Shown: piece after piece, positions 34,987 through 45,407 of the stretch
Layout: the number at the start of each line of letters is the position of its first letter
Numbering within the stretch: the first letter of the stretch is position 1
Origin: Nocardioides sp. T2.26MG-1
GTDB lineage: Bacteria; Actinomycetota; Actinomycetes; Propionibacteriales; Nocardioidaceae
Length of the DNA stretch: 64,000 bases
Assembly (NCBI RefSeq): GCF_950101795.1
Contig: NZ_CATNLZ010000032.1
Coordinates: forward strand, 124,001 to 188,000
Reading direction: 5' to 3'
Notes under the pieces: generated by a model
Database searches by the model: none
Told to the model about the DNA's origin: nothing
The model's input: the letters and a program-made list of their open reading frames with translations, nothing else
Translations under genes and position numbers: made by a program

Positions 34987-36891
34987 ATGGGCCTTCTCGA
35001 CTCGATCACGTCCCCGCGTGACCTGCGTGGTCTCAGCGACGCCGAGCTGGACCAGCTCGCGAGCGAGATCCGCGACCTCCTGATCCGCACCGTCGCGACC
35101 AACACCGGCCACCTCGGACCCAACCTCGGCGTGGTCGAGCTGACCCTGGCGATCCACCGGGTCTTCGACTCGCCGCGCGACCGGATCGTCTTCGACACCG
35201 GCCACCAGGCCTACGTGCACAAGCTCGTCACCGGACGGGCCGCCGACTTCGGCACGCTGCGCCGCGAGGGCGGCATCAGCGGCTACCCGAGCCAGGCGGA
35301 GTCCGACCACGACATCGTGGAGAACTCCCACGCCTCCACAGCCCTCAGCTACGCCGACGGCCTCGCGAAGGCCTACACGATCCGCGGCGAGGACCGCCAC
35401 GTCGTCGCGGTCATCGGCGACGGCGCGCTGACCGGGGGCATGGCCTGGGAGGCGCTCAACAACATCGCGATCGCCAAGAAGAGCCGCCTGGTGATGGTCG
35501 TGAACGACAACGGCCGCTCCTACACGCCGACCATCGGGGGTCTCGCCACGGCGCTCACCTCGCTGCGCACCAGCCCGCGCTACGAGAACGTGCTCGACAT
35601 GGTCAAGCGGCGCCTCAACGCGGTCCCGGGCGTCGGGCCGGCGGCGTACGACGCCCTCCACGCGATGAAGAAGGGGCTCAAGGACGCGCTCGCGCCGCAG
35701 GGCCTCTTCGAGGACCTCGGGCTCAAGTACGTCGGCCCCGTCGACGGACACGACCGCGCGGCGATGGAGCAGGTGCTCGCGCAGGCCAAGAAGTTCAACG
35801 GACCGGTGATCGTGCACGCGATCACCCGCAAGGGCTACGGCTACGACCCCGCCGAGCGGCACGAGGCCGACCAGTTCCACGCACCCGGGCCGTTCGACGT
35901 GCAGACCGGCGCCGAGAAGCCCAAGGGCCGGATCTGGACCGACTACTTCTCCGACGCGATCGTCGAGATCGGCGAGCGCCGGCCCGACGTCGTCGGGATG
36001 ACCGCGGCGATGATGCACCCCGTCGGGCTCGACGTGTTCCAGGCCCGGTTCCCCGACCGCACCTTCGACGTCGGGATCGCGGAGCAGCACGCCGCGGCCT
36101 CGGCGGCCGGCCTCGCGATGGGCGGCATGCACCCGGTGGTCGCGCTCTACGGCACGTTCCTCAACCGGGCCTTCGACCAGGTGCTGATGGACGTCGCCCT
36201 GCACAAGTGCGGCGTCACGTTCGTGCTCGACCGCTCGGGGGTCACCGGCGACGACGGCGCCAGCCACAACGGCATGTGGGACATGTCGATCCTGCAGGTC
36301 GTGCCGGGCCTGCGCCTGGCGGCGCCGCGCGACGCGACCCGGCTCGCCGAGCTGCTCGACGAGGCCATCGAGGTCGACGACGCCCCGACGGTGGTGCGCT
36401 TCCCGAAGGGCCCGCCCCCGGCCGACATCGACGCGGTCGGCCGCGCCGGCGGAGCCGACGTACTCGTCCGCAAGGGCACCAAGGACGTGCTCGTGGTCGC
36501 TGTCGGCGCGATGGCCACGACCGCCGTCGAGGTCGCCGACCGGCTGGTCGCCCAGGGCATCGGCGTCACGGTCGTCGACCCGCGCTGGGTCAAGCCGGTC
36601 GACCCGGCGATCGTGGAGCTCGCGCGCGAGCACCGGCTGGTGGTCAGCATCGAGGACAACGGCGAGACCGGCGGCTGCGGCGCCGTCCTGCTCCAGACGC
36701 TCAACGCGGCCGGCGTGCACACGCCGTTCCGGCTGCACGGCATCCCGCAGCAGTTCCTCACGCACGCGAAGCGCGCCGCGATCCTGGAGCGGATCGGCCT
36801 CACCCCGCAGGCGCTGGCGCTCGGCATCGTGGAGGACATGACCTCGCTGTCCGAGGGTCGTTCTCCCATCGATGTCGAGCAGACGACCTAG
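34987..36891 (+). CDS. dxs: 1-deoxy-D-xylulose-5-phosphate synthase
   Basis: 634 residues. It condenses pyruvate with glyceraldehyde 3-phosphate using thiamine diphosphate, the first step of the MEP isoprenoid pathway. The ThDP motif is [18 protein letters not shown] (~148-165), with [15 protein letters not shown] after it. The transketolase pyrimidine domain has [20 protein letters not shown] (~360-379) and [20 protein letters not shown]. The C-terminal domain is complete ([17 protein letters not shown]). N-terminal markers [20 protein letters not shown] and [15 protein letters not shown] are as expected. The 3' end overlaps the metallopeptidase gene by 20 bp. Confidence 0.97.
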   Translation: MGLLDSITSPRDLRGLSDAELDQLASEIRDLLIRTVATNTGHLGPNLGVVELTLAIHRVFDSPRDRIVFDTGHQAYVHKLVTGRAADFGTLRREGGISGYPSQAESDHDIVENSHASTALSYADGLAKAYTIRGEDRHVVAVIGDGALTGGMAWEALNNIAIAKKSRLVMVVNDNGRSYTPTIGGLATALTSLRTSPRYENVLDMVKRRLNAVPGVGPAAYDALHAMKKGLKDALAPQGLFEDLGLKYVGPVDGHDRAAMEQVLAQAKKFNGPVIVHAITRKGYGYDPAERHEADQFHAPGPFDVQTGAEKPKGRIWTDYFSDAIVEIGERRPDVVGMTAAMMHPVGLDVFQARFPDRTFDVGIAEQHAAASAAGLAMGGMHPVVALYGTFLNRAFDQVLMDVALHKCGVTFVLDRSGVTGDDGASHNGMWDMSILQVVPGLRLAAPRDATRLAELLDEAIEVDDAPTVVRFPKGPPPADIDAVGRAGGADVLVRKGTKDVLVVAVGAMATTAVEVADRLVAQGIGVTVVDPRWVKPVDPAIVELAREHRLVVSIEDNGETGGCGAVLLQTLNAAGVHTPFRLHGIPQQFLTHAKRAAILERIGLTPQALALGIVEDMTSLSEGRSPIDVEQTT

Positions 36892-38077
36892 ACCTCTCCG
36901 CGCCGCGCTGGCCAGCCTCCTGGCCGCGGCGGCGCTGACGGGCTGCTCCGGCTCGGACGGCGACCCCGCGCCGCCGGCGGCGGCCGCCCCGACCGACGTC
37001 GTGCAGGCGCTCGGCCGGGCACTCGACGCCCGCGCGCGGGTCGTCCGCCGTGCCGACGGCGACGCGTTCGCCCGGCTCGTCGGCGGCGGCCCGGCCTTCC
37101 GGGAGCGGCAGGAGACGTGGTTCGGCAACGTCACCCAGCTGCCGGTCGCGCAACTGTCCTACCGCGCCGACCCCGGCAGCCTGGTCCGCGAGGGCGACGC
37201 CTACCGGGTGACCGTCACCGAGTCGCTCCAGCTCGACGGGTACGACGCCGCGCCGGTCACCCGCGAGGCGCGCTATCGGTTCGCACCGACGCCGCGGCAC
37301 CCCCGCCGCTTCCGGCTCACCGCGGCGACCGAGTCGGACCCCCAGCCCTGGGACACCGGCCCGGTCGAGGTGCGCGAGGGCGACGGCGTGCTCGGCGTCT
37401 TCGACCCCGAGAGCGTCGACCAGGCCCCCGCGCTGATCGCCTCGGTGGAGTCCGGCATCGCGACGGTCTCGGCCGAGGTGCCCTACGACTGGCCCGGGAC
37501 GGTCGTCGTCTACGCGCTCACCGACCCGGCGTTCCTCGACGGGCTCGAGGACGTCCCCGGCGACGACCCCGGGGACCTCGACGCGGTGGCGTTCCCGGCG
37601 GGGGAGGGCACCCGCTTCGTGCTGAACCCGCGGATGGTCGCGGACCCCGGCCCCGACCGCGACCGGCTGGTGCGTCACGAGCTCACGCACGTCGCGGTCG
37701 GCACCCGCGACGACGAGGCACCGGTGTGGCTCTCCGAGGGGCTCGCGGAGTACGTCTCGGTGCGCCCGCTGGCGCCCGAGGACCGGCGCATCCCCGAGGC
37801 CGCGGTGGCCGCCGCCGAGGCGGGCGTCGACGACCTCCCCGACGACGCGACGTTCAACGACGAGGACTCCGACGCCCACTACGGCCTCGCCTGGTGGGCC
37901 GTGGAGTACCTCGCCGACGCGTACGGCGAGGACGCCCCCTGGCGGCTGCTCGACGCGATGAGCGGGTCCGGAGCCGACCCCGACACCGTGCTGCACGACC
38001 AGTTCGGCACCAGCACCCGCGAGCTCGCCCGGCAGGCCGACCGGCTGATCGTCTCGCTCTACGAGGCGGTCGGCTGA
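36872..38077 (+). CDS. Lipoprotein with HExxH zinc-metallopeptidase (gluzincin-like) domain
   Basis: 401 residues. The signal peptide ends in a lipobox, LTGC (lipidated Cys near residue 25). An NTF2-like or structural region precedes the peptidase motif [10 protein letters not shown], giving H269-E-L-T-H273. It is followed at a suitable distance by [13 protein letters not shown], whose Glu would be the third zinc ligand, as in gluzincins (peptidase MA-like). All metal ligands are present, so it should be an active surface protease or a zinc-bound relative. The start lies inside the end of dxs, so it is probably expressed with it, though no pathway link is apparent. Confidence 0.75.
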   Translation: MSSRRPRPLRAALASLLAAAALTGCSGSDGDPAPPAAAAPTDVVQALGRALDARARVVRRADGDAFARLVGGGPAFRERQETWFGNVTQLPVAQLSYRADPGSLVREGDAYRVTVTESLQLDGYDAAPVTREARYRFAPTPRHPRRFRLTAATESDPQPWDTGPVEVREGDGVLGVFDPESVDQAPALIASVESGIATVSAEVPYDWPGTVVVYALTDPAFLDGLEDVPGDDPGDLDAVAFPAGEGTRFVLNPRMVADPGPDRDRLVRHELTHVAVGTRDDEAPVWLSEGLAEYVSVRPLAPEDRRIPEAAVAAAEAGVDDLPDDATFNDEDSDAHYGLAWWAVEYLADAYGEDAPWRLLDAMSGSGADPDTVLHDQFGTSTRELARQADRLIVSLYEAVG

Positions 38078-38140
38078 CCCCAGATCACGCTGTCCGGTCG
38101 GATCGGTTTCGGACCGGGGTTCAGCGGTAACGGTGGCCTC

Positions 38141-39643
38141 ATGAGCGTGATGCGCACGAAGTCCATCGAGCACTCCCTGGAGGACACCGAGGACCCGGAG
38201 TTCAAGCTCAAGAAGAACCTCACGGCGATCGACCTCACCGTGTTCGGCATCGGTGTCGTCATCGGTGCGGGCATCTTCACGCTCACCGGCCGGGTCGCCG
38301 CCCAGTACGCCGGCCCCGGCGTGGTGTTCTCGTTCGTGATCGCCGCGATCTGCTGCGCGCTCGCCGCGCTGTGCTACGCGGAGTTCGCCTCCACGGTGCC
38401 GGTGGCGGGGTCGGCGTACACGTTCTCCTACGCCACGCTCGGCGAGCTGGTCGCCTGGGTCATCGGCTGGGACCTGCTGCTCGAGCTGATGCTCGGTGCC
38501 TCCGTGGTCGCCCAGGGGTGGAGCACCTACCTCGTGACCTTCCTCGACGAGATCGGCATCACCTGGCCGGCGTCGATCGGACCCGCCTCCGACTTCGGCT
38601 GGGGCCACGTCAACCTGGCGGCGATCCTGCTGGTCGCGGTGCTCGGGGCGCTGATCGCGATCGGCATCAAGGAGTCGCTCCGGGTCAACCTCGTGCTCGT
38701 CGGCGTGAAGCTCTTCATCGTGCTGTTCGTCATCGTCGCGGGCCTCTTCTACGTCTCCGGCGCCAACTACGACCCGTTCATCCCGGACGCCGCCGACCCG
38801 ATCGAGGCCAGCGGCCTGACCCAGCCCCTGATCCAATGGGCGTTCGGCGTGGAGCCACAGACGTTCGGGGTCCTCGGCATCATCTCCGCGGCGTCGGTGG
38901 TGTTCTTCGCCTACATCGGCTTCGACGTCGTGGCGACCACCGCCGAGGAGGCCCGCAACCCGCAGCGCGACCTGCCGCGCGGCATCCTGGGGTCCCTGGC
39001 CATCTGCACGCTGCTCTACGTCGCCGTGGCGCTGGTGATCACCGGGATGGTGCCCTACGACAAGATCGACCCCGACGCGGCACTCGCGAGCGCGTTCACG
39101 TCGGTGGGCCGGGACGGCTTCGCGACGCTGATCGCGGCCGGCGCCGTCGCGGGCCTGACGACGGTCGTGATGACGCTCCTGATCGGCGCGATCCGCGTGG
39201 TGTTCGCGATGTGCCGCGACGGACTGCTGCCGCCGAGGTTCGCGCGCACCCACCCGAGCACCGGCACGCCGATCCGGATCACCGCCGCCATCACGCTGAC
39301 CGTCGCGGTCATCGCCGGGCTGACCCCGATCGGCAAGCTCGAGGAGATGGTGAACATCGGCACGCTGACCGCGTTCACGCTCGTCGCGCTGGCCGTTCCG
39401 GTGCTACGGCATACCCGGCCCGACCTCGACCGCGCGTTCCACGTCCCGTGGAGCCCGGCGGTGCCGGTCCTGGCGGCGCTGGTCTGCGTCTACCTGATGC
39501 TCAACCTCTCGATCGAGACCTGGCTGCGGTTCCTGATCTGGATGGCGCTCGGCTTCATCATCTACTTCCTCTACGGCCGCACCCACAGCCGCGTGGGGCT
39601 GAGGGAGCGGGGTGAGGCCGTGGCGCCGGTCGAGGTCGACTGA
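38141..39643 (+). CDS. APC-superfamily amino acid permease
   Basis: 500 residues with twelve membrane helices. The first helix has the APC substrate/sodium-like motif GIGVVIGAGIFTLTG, followed by AEFASTVPVAGSAYTFSYAT. Helix 6 contains VVFFAYIGFDVVATTAEEAR. These identify the cationic/neutral amino acid transporter branch (YfnA/CAT-like). An ATG nine bases later is an alternative start. It is a single-gene unit with a hairpin directly after the stop (39645-39685). The exact amino acid cannot be told. Confidence 0.9.
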   Translation: MSVMRTKSIEHSLEDTEDPEFKLKKNLTAIDLTVFGIGVVIGAGIFTLTGRVAAQYAGPGVVFSFVIAAICCALAALCYAEFASTVPVAGSAYTFSYATLGELVAWVIGWDLLLELMLGASVVAQGWSTYLVTFLDEIGITWPASIGPASDFGWGHVNLAAILLVAVLGALIAIGIKESLRVNLVLVGVKLFIVLFVIVAGLFYVSGANYDPFIPDAADPIEASGLTQPLIQWAFGVEPQTFGVLGIISAASVVFFAYIGFDVVATTAEEARNPQRDLPRGILGSLAICTLLYVAVALVITGMVPYDKIDPDAALASAFTSVGRDGFATLIAAGAVAGLTTVVMTLLIGAIRVVFAMCRDGLLPPRFARTHPSTGTPIRITAAITLTVAVIAGLTPIGKLEEMVNIGTLTAFTLVALAVPVLRHTRPDLDRAFHVPWSPAVPVLAALVCVYLMLNLSIETWLRFLIWMALGFIIYFLYGRTHSRVGLRERGEAVAPVEVD

Positions 39644-39644
39644 G

Positions 39645-39685
39645 TCGTCGAGGCACCCAGAATGCCATTTCTGGTGCCTCGACGA
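39645..39685 (+). terminator. Long hairpin after the amino acid permease
   Basis: TCGTCGAGGCACC-CAGAA pairs with TTCTG-GTGCCTCGACGA, 17 bp with one bulged C and a short TGCCAT loop. It starts one base after the stop codon. Confidence 0.8.
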
Positions 39686-39782
39686 TCGACCGGCGGCCTC
39701 AGCCCGCTCAGGCGGCGGTGATCACGAGCTCCTCGCCGACCCGGCCACGTTCGGTGCGGGGCCGGGTGGGTACGAGAGGCCC

Positions 39783-40529
39783 GTGGAACCTCGATGGCAG
39801 AGCGGCCCCGCCAGCATCACCCTGGTCCGACACGGCGAGAGCGTCGGCAACCGGGCCGACGTGACCGCCCGGGAGTCGGGTGCCGAGCGACTGGACCTCG
39901 ACGACCGGGACGCCGACGTGGAGCTGTCCGACACCGGGGTCGAGCAGGCCGAGGCGGTGGGCCGGTGGGTGACCGGCGCCGAGCAGGACTGGCGTCCCAC
40001 GCTGGTGCTCAGCTCGCCGTACCGCCGAGCGGCCGACACCGCGCGGTTCGCGACCGCGCCCCTGGACCTGTCGGTGTCGTACGACGAGCGCCTGCGTGAG
40101 CGCGACCTCGGCGTGTTCGACGGGCTGACCGGCCGGGGCATCCGGGCGCGCTACCCGGAGGAGGCCGAGCGTCGCACCCGGCTCGGCAAGTTCTACTACC
40201 AGCCCCCGAGCGGCGAGAGCTGGGCCGATGTCGTGCTGCGGGTGCGCAGCCTCCTGGGCGACCTGCGGCACGGGTACGACGGCGAGCGACTGTGGCTGTT
40301 CACCCACCAGGCCGTGATCATGGCGTTCCGCTACGCGCTGGAGGGGATCGACGAGCCCAGCCTGCTCGACATCGACCGACAGGTGCAGATCCCCAACGCC
40401 TCGCTGACCCGGTTCCACCGGGCCGGTGACCGGTTCGAGCTCGACACGTTCGCCGACACCCGGGCCGTCGACGACCAGGACGCGGAGGTCACGCACGAGG
40501 AGAGCCGGGTGGGCAGGCGTGGGGCCTGA
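39783..40529 (+). CDS. Histidine phosphatase (phosphoglycerate-mutase family)
   Basis: 248 residues from GTG 39783 (in-frame codons upstream do not look like protein). ITLVRHGESVGNRADV carries the RHG motif with the phospho-acceptor His, SSPYRRAADTAR is the second conserved block, ERDLGVFDGLTGRGI is the third, and LFTHQAVIMAFRY holds the second catalytic His. The length and the long central helix suggest a small-molecule phosphatase. It overlaps the next gene by 11 bp. The substrate is unknown. The C-terminal tail (AVDDQDAEVTHEES) is acidic. Confidence 0.88.
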   Translation: MEPRWQSGPASITLVRHGESVGNRADVTARESGAERLDLDDRDADVELSDTGVEQAEAVGRWVTGAEQDWRPTLVLSSPYRRAADTARFATAPLDLSVSYDERLRERDLGVFDGLTGRGIRARYPEEAERRTRLGKFYYQPPSGESWADVVLRVRSLLGDLRHGYDGERLWLFTHQAVIMAFRYALEGIDEPSLLDIDRQVQIPNASLTRFHRAGDRFELDTFADTRAVDDQDAEVTHEESRVGRRGA

Positions 40530-41391
40530 GGTCGTCATGCCCGCGCTGCTGCGGGCCTGGCCCCTGTCGGAGCCCGGCGTCGGCAAGGACGACCGCGGCG
40601 ACCTGCTCGTGCTCGGTGGCAGCGCCTCGACACCCGGTGCGGCCCTGCTCGCGGGCCTGGCCGCGCTCCGGGCAGGGGCCGGCAAGCTCGCGGTCGCCAC
40701 CGTCGGATCGGCGGCGACCGCGCTGGCCGTGGCGGTGCCGGAGGCGCAGGTGGTCGGGCTGCTCGAGGACGAGGAGGGGCGGATCGACCCGCGTGCCGCG
40801 GCCGAGGTGGTCGACCGGGCCGAGGCCGCCGACGCGGTGCTGGCGGGACCCGGGCTCGAGGACCCCGACAGGGCGGACGCGCTGCTCGCGGCGGTGCTGC
40901 CGCGCCTGGGTGTGCCGGTCGTCCTCGACGCCCTCGGTACGGCGTACCTGACCAAGCGTCCCGACGGGCTCCGGCACCTCCACGGGCGGGCCGTGGTGAC
41001 GGCCAACCCGACCGAGCTGGCCCACCTCGCCGGGCAGGGGGAGTGCGGCACGAGGCAGGAGCGGCTCGAGGCCGCCGCCGGGGTCGCGCGCAGGTCGGGC
41101 GTCGTCGTGCTCGTCGGGGCCGAGGACAAGCTCGTCCTCGACCCGGCCGGCCGGTCGTGGGTCGTCGAGGGCGGCGGACCGGGCCTCGGGGTGTCCGGAT
41201 CGGGCGACGTGCAGGCCGGGATCGTCGCCGGGCTTCTGGCGCGCGGTGCCGAGCCGGCGCAGGCCGCGGTGTGGGGCGCCTACCTGCACGCGCGCGCCGG
41301 CGAACGGCTGGCGGGCAGCATCGGGCACGTCGGGTACCTCGCCCGCGAGCTCCCGCCTGTCATCCCCACGGTCCTCGGCGAGCTCATCTGA
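40519..41391 (+). CDS. nnrD: ADP-dependent NAD(P)H-hydrate dehydratase (NnrD / YjeF C-terminal domain)
   Basis: 290 residues. It repairs the hydrated, damaged form of NAD(P)H. The ribokinase-like fold has GKDDRGDLLVLGGSASTPGA (ATP-side loop), TANPTELAHL and the catalytic GSGDVQAGIVAGLLARG, in which the Asp abstracts the proton. GTG 40519 gives MGPEVVMPALLRAWPLSEPG, close to the family's start. ATG 40537, with TGAGG before it, is the alternative. The N-terminal epimerase domain found in many fused bacterial proteins is absent, so this is the dehydratase alone. It is co-transcribed with the phosphatase gene. Confidence 0.87.
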   Translation: MGPEVVMPALLRAWPLSEPGVGKDDRGDLLVLGGSASTPGAALLAGLAALRAGAGKLAVATVGSAATALAVAVPEAQVVGLLEDEEGRIDPRAAAEVVDRAEAADAVLAGPGLEDPDRADALLAAVLPRLGVPVVLDALGTAYLTKRPDGLRHLHGRAVVTANPTELAHLAGQGECGTRQERLEAAAGVARRSGVVVLVGAEDKLVLDPAGRSWVVEGGGPGLGVSGSGDVQAGIVAGLLARGAEPAQAAVWGAYLHARAGERLAGSIGHVGYLARELPPVIPTVLGELI

Positions 41392-41398
41392 AGCCGAC

Positions 41399-41422
41399 GC
41401 CGTACTCCGCGCGGAGTACGGC
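41399..41422. promoter_or_regulatory. Perfect 24-bp palindrome between nnrD and the MMPL operon
   Basis: GCCGTACTCCGC is followed directly by its reverse complement, starting seven bases after the nnrD stop. It may act as a terminator hairpin for the upstream pair or, with no loop, as an operator for the MMPL/kinase/regulator operon that begins at 41479. A TTGACA hexamer follows at 41463-41468. Confidence 0.6.
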
Positions 41423-41478
41423 GAGGTGTCTGCCGTGGCCAGACGCGTCAGGCCCGCCGGCTTGACAGCCTGATCGCC

Positions 41479-43593
41479 ATGACCACTGGACTGCGAGCGC
41501 CTGACCCCACCGATGCCGATACCCGGGCGAAGAGATCACCGGCCAAGACCCTGCTGCCCTGGCTCGTGCTGGCCGTGTGGGTCGGGCTGCTGGTGGGCGG
41601 CTACTCGCTGGCCGGCAAGCTCGACTCGGTGACCCGCGACGGCCAGGTCGACTACCTACCGGCCAGCGCGCAGTCGACCAAGGTGCTCCTGGCCGAGAAC
41701 GAGCTTCCCGGGGGTGAGAACGGCCTGCTCGTGGTCGCGTACGAACGACCGGGCGGCCTCCGACCGGGCGATCGGGATGCGGTCGTGCGCGGCCAGGCCG
41801 AGCTGGCGGGGCGATTCGGCAACGACACCGAGACACCGCCCCAGATCGTCGAGTCCGACGACGGCACGGCCCTGATGTACTCGCTGCCGCTCGACCGCGA
41901 GGCGGTCGCAGAGGAGGCCGGAGCCACCGCGGACGCGCGTGACCTGCTCGCCGACCGGCCGGAGGGCCTGAACGCCTATGTCACGGGCCCGACCGCGCTC
42001 GGGGCCGACATGGACGAGGTCTTCGATGCCGTCGACTCCACGTTGATGCTCGTGACGGCGGTCGTGGTCGCGCTCCTGCTGATCCTGACCTACCGCAGTC
42101 CGCTGCTGTGGCTGGTCCCGCTCACGTCGGTCGGGGCCGCGGCGCTCATGGCGATGGGGGTCGTGTACGCACTCACCCAGGTCTTCGACCTCACCGTGAC
42201 GAGCATGAGCTCGGCCCTGCTGATCGTCCTGGTCTTCGGCGCGGGCACCGACTACGCCCTGCTTCTCGTGTCTCGCTACCGCGAGGAGCTGCACCACCAC
42301 GAGCGGCCGATCGACGCGATGCTGGCGGCCCTGCGTGCGGCCGGCCCGGCGATCCTTGCTTCGGCGGCGACGGTGGCGGCCGGACTGTTGTGCCTGCTGG
42401 CCGCGGATCTCAACAGCACCAGCGGACTCGGCCCCGTGGGTGCGGCGGGCATCGGGTCCGCACTGCTCGTCATGCTGACACTGTTCCCGGCCTTGCTGGT
42501 GGTGCTCGGGCGTCGGGTCTTCTGGCCGTTCGTGCCGCGGCGCGGGGTTGAGGCACACAGCTCTCGATCTGTGTGGACTCGGCTCGGCGAGCTGGTCGCG
42601 CGCCGGCGCGTCGTCAGCTGGGCGGCGCCGCTCCTGGTCCTGGGTGGTCTCGCGCTCGGCACCGTGGGTGTCAGCGGCTCGCTCCCGCAGCTGGACCAGT
42701 TCGCCCGTTCGGCACCGGAGTCGGTGACCGGGGCGAAGCTGATCGAGGCGCAGTACCCCGACGAGAGCGGTCAGCCGCTCACCGTGATGAGCCCGCCGGA
42801 CAAGAGTCACGAGGTCCTGGCCGCCGTGAGCAGCACGCTGGGGGTCGCCCAGGCCGAGATCGGCCGGGCCAGCGACGACTGGGTCGAGATCTCCGTGATC
42901 CCGGTCGACCCGCCGGAGAGCGCGGCTGAGACGGCGACGATCAAGCGGCTGCGGGAGCATGTCCACGAGGTCGCCGGTGAGGCCGCGCTGGTCGGCGGGC
43001 CGAGTGCCGAAAAGCTCGACGAGACCGAGACCAACCAGCGCGACCGCATACTGGTGATGCCGCTGATCCTGCTGGTGGTGCTCGCCATCCTCGGGTTGCT
43101 GCTGCGGGCGATCGTGGCTCCACTCGTGTTGGTCGCCACTGTCGTGGTGTCGTTCTTCGGAGCCCTCGGGCTGTCCAACCTGGTGTTCGACCAGGTGCTC
43201 GGCTTCGCCGGGTTGGAGTCGTCGGTGCCCCTGATCGGGTTCCTCTTCCTGGTCGCCCTCGGTGTCGACTACAACATCTTCCTGATGACCCGGGTGCGTG
43301 AGGAAGCAGCCCGGCACGGCACTGTCGACGGCACGAAGCGTGGCCTCGCGGTGACCGGTGGCGTGATCACCTCGGCCGGCGTCGTGCTGGCGGCGACGTT
43401 CGCGGTGCTCGCCTCGCTGCCGCTCGTCATGCTCGTGGAAGTTGGGATACTGGTCGCGGTCGGCGTGCTCATCGACACCTTGCTGGTGCGGTCCATCGTG
43501 GTTCCCGCACTGACGATGTCGATGGGGTCGCGGATCTGGTGGCCCAGCAAGCTCTGGCGCACGGGAGAGGACAGTGTCGATGACCGTGTGTGA
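41479..43593 (+). CDS. MMPL/RND family transporter in a two-component operon
   Basis: 704 residues. The twelve-helix MMPL layout holds two external domains. The conserved helix is VFGAGTDYALLLVSRYREEL in the first half and LVALGVDYNIFLMTRVREEA in the second; the Asp-Tyr pairs are intact. The external domain segment VDYLPASAQSTKVLL is typical of the actinobacterial subgroup close to MmpL/YdgH. It likely exports a lipid, siderophore or antibiotic. The kinase and regulator genes follow four bases after the stop, so exporter and its probable control system are made together. Confidence 0.9.
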   Translation: MTTGLRAPDPTDADTRAKRSPAKTLLPWLVLAVWVGLLVGGYSLAGKLDSVTRDGQVDYLPASAQSTKVLLAENELPGGENGLLVVAYERPGGLRPGDRDAVVRGQAELAGRFGNDTETPPQIVESDDGTALMYSLPLDREAVAEEAGATADARDLLADRPEGLNAYVTGPTALGADMDEVFDAVDSTLMLVTAVVVALLLILTYRSPLLWLVPLTSVGAAALMAMGVVYALTQVFDLTVTSMSSALLIVLVFGAGTDYALLLVSRYREELHHHERPIDAMLAALRAAGPAILASAATVAAGLLCLLAADLNSTSGLGPVGAAGIGSALLVMLTLFPALLVVLGRRVFWPFVPRRGVEAHSSRSVWTRLGELVARRRVVSWAAPLLVLGGLALGTVGVSGSLPQLDQFARSAPESVTGAKLIEAQYPDESGQPLTVMSPPDKSHEVLAAVSSTLGVAQAEIGRASDDWVEISVIPVDPPESAAETATIKRLREHVHEVAGEAALVGGPSAEKLDETETNQRDRILVMPLILLVVLAILGLLLRAIVAPLVLVATVVVSFFGALGLSNLVFDQVLGFAGLESSVPLIGFLFLVALGVDYNIFLMTRVREEAARHGTVDGTKRGLAVTGGVITSAGVVLAATFAVLASLPLVMLVEVGILVAVGVLIDTLLVRSIVVPALTMSMGSRIWWPSKLWRTGEDSVDDRV

Positions 43594-43596
43594 ACG

Positions 43597-44766
43597 ATGA
43601 TGGCGCTCCGTCCGCCAGCGGCCGATCGGCTGCTGGCGGCCGGGTCGTTCGTGCTCGGCGTCGCCATCGCGATCACGCTCGAGGCGGTCACTGTTCTGGA
43701 CGAGCGAAGCGTGGATCTGTGGGCGATCGCGCTCCTGGCCGCGATGTCGGCGCCGTTGCTGGTCCGCCGGCGCTGGCCGATCCCCGTGGTCCTCGCGGTC
43801 CTCGCCGTGTCGACGCCGTACCACATGCTCGACTATCCCCACGAGGCCGCGATGCCGGTCTTGGTGGTGGCGGCCTTCACGGCGGCGCGCCACAGCGAGC
43901 CACCGCGACCGGCCTACGCCGCCCTGGTGGCGGTGGCCGCGGTGATCCTGCCGGTCGTCGCCGCGTCGGGGGCACTTGGTAACGCTCTCCTCGGCGTCGG
44001 CTGGCTGTTCATGGCCTTCTTCGCCGGACTGGCGGTCCGCTTCCGTCAGAACTGGACGACCGCCGTCACCGCGCGGCTCGAGCAGGAGCGTGCCGACGAG
44101 GTCGAGCGGCGGGTCGCCGAGGAGCGGATCCTGATCGCTGCCGAGCTGCACGACGTCCTCGCGCACGGCCTCGCGGTCGTGAACGTCCAGGCGTCCGTCG
44201 CTGCGCACCTCATCGACCAGCTGCCGAGGCGGGAGGAACCGTCGCTGCGGGAGCTGTCGATCACGCTGCACCAACTGTCGGACACGAGCCGGACCACCCT
44301 CCACGAGCTGCGTGCCGTCCTGGACGTGCTGCATGGCGGTGAGGGCGAGCCGACGGAGCCCGCACCCCATCTCGGCGAACTGCAGCGCCTGGTGGAGATG
44401 GCCGAGGCGGCTGGTGTTCGCGTCGACGTGGAGACTGACGGACTGCGAGACGAACTGCCGTCGACGGTCTCGGTCGTGGCCTATCGGATCATCCAGGAGT
44501 CGCTCACCAATGTCATCCGACACTCGACGGCCAAGCAGGCGACCGTCCGGCTCGACCACGACGGCCACCGACTCACGATCGCGGTCGTCGATCACGGGCC
44601 CGCGCGACCGAGCTCGACCGTGGCGTCGTCCGGCTTCGGGATCGCCGGGATGACAGGGCGGGCGCAGGCCGTCGGCGGCGAGCTGTCCGCCGGGCCGGGC
44701 GAGTCCGGAGGATTCGAGGTCTGGGCCACCCTGCCGGTGCCGGAGACCTGGCGGGTGTCGTCGTGA
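43597..44766 (+). CDS. Sensor histidine kinase (HisKA_3 / NarL-type)
   Basis: 389 residues from ATG 43597. The N-terminal half has about five to six membrane helices (~10-145) without a large sensing domain, so the signal is likely sensed in the membrane. The dimerisation/phospho-acceptor block is [13 protein letters not shown] with H185. The HATPase domain has the N-box [13 protein letters not shown] (~305) and the G-box [14 protein letters not shown]. It phosphorylates the response regulator encoded by the next gene, overlapping by 4 bp. The upstream partner is the MMPL exporter. Such operons often respond to cell-envelope stress or antibiotics. Confidence 0.88.
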   Translation: MMALRPPAADRLLAAGSFVLGVAIAITLEAVTVLDERSVDLWAIALLAAMSAPLLVRRRWPIPVVLAVLAVSTPYHMLDYPHEAAMPVLVVAAFTAARHSEPPRPAYAALVAVAAVILPVVAASGALGNALLGVGWLFMAFFAGLAVRFRQNWTTAVTARLEQERADEVERRVAEERILIAAELHDVLAHGLAVVNVQASVAAHLIDQLPRREEPSLRELSITLHQLSDTSRTTLHELRAVLDVLHGGEGEPTEPAPHLGELQRLVEMAEAAGVRVDVETDGLRDELPSTVSVVAYRIIQESLTNVIRHSTAKQATVRLDHDGHRLTIAVVDHGPARPSSTVASSGFGIAGMTGRAQAVGGELSAGPGESGGFEVWATLPVPETWRVSS

Positions 44767-45407
44767 TCCGGGTCCTGCTCGCCGACGACCAGGCTCTCGT
44801 GCGCGGCGCCTTCGCGCTGCTGGTCGACTCGGCTGACGACATGGAGGTCGTCGGCGAGGCCGGCACCGGCGACGAGGCCGTGACGCTGACCCGGGACCTG
44901 CGCCCCGACGTCGTCTTGATGGACATCAGGATGCCCAGCACCGACGGGATCGAGGCGACTCGGCAGATCTTCGCCGACGATCGATCGAGCGGCAGCAAGG
45001 TGCTCATCCTGACCACGTTCGAGACGGACATCAACGTCCTGCGCGGCCTGCGCGCGGGGGCGTGTGGATTCCTGCCCAAGGACACCCGTCCGAACGCGCT
45101 GCTCGACGCGATCCGCACTGTCGCCGCGGGAGAGGCGCTGCTGTCGCCCGGCGCGACGAGGGCGGTCATCACCCGCGCGCTGAGTCACCCCGACGCGCCT
45201 GCGCCCGAGCGGCTGGCCACCCTGACGACGCGCGAACGCGAGGTGCTTCGGCTCGTCGCCGCGGGCCGAAGCAACCAGGAGATCGCCGACGAGCTGGTCG
45301 TCAGCCCGCTGACCGCCAAGACGCACGTCGGCCGCATCCTCGCGAAGCTGGGCGCTCGCGACCGGGTCCACCTCGTGATCGCCGCCTACGAAGCCGGGCT
45401 CCACTAG
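44763..45407 (+). CDS. LuxR/NarL-type response regulator
   Basis: 214 residues from GTG 44763. The receiver has the acidic pair (LLADDQA), the phospho-acceptor D54 in [15 protein letters not shown], and K106 in CGFLPKDTR. The C-terminal NarL/LuxR helix-turn-helix ([39 protein letters not shown]) is complete. It is cognate to the kinase directly upstream (4-bp overlap, GTGA). It probably activates or represses the MMPL operon; the 24-bp palindrome at 41399-41422 is a candidate site. The stop lies four bases before the tandem repeat array. Confidence 0.92.
   Translation: MIRVLLADDQALVRGAFALLVDSADDMEVVGEAGTGDEAVTLTRDLRPDVVLMDIRMPSTDGIEATRQIFADDRSSGSKVLILTTFETDINVLRGLRAGACGFLPKDTRPNALLDAIRTVAAGEALLSPGATRAVITRALSHPDAPAPERLATLTTREREVLRLVAAGRSNQEIADELVVSPLTAKTHVGRILAKLGARDRVHLVIAAYEAGLH

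Noticed and set aside
41461..41478. TTGACA hexamer as -35 of the MMPL operon
   Set aside because: It lies too close to the ATG at 41479 for a -10 element to fit before the start.
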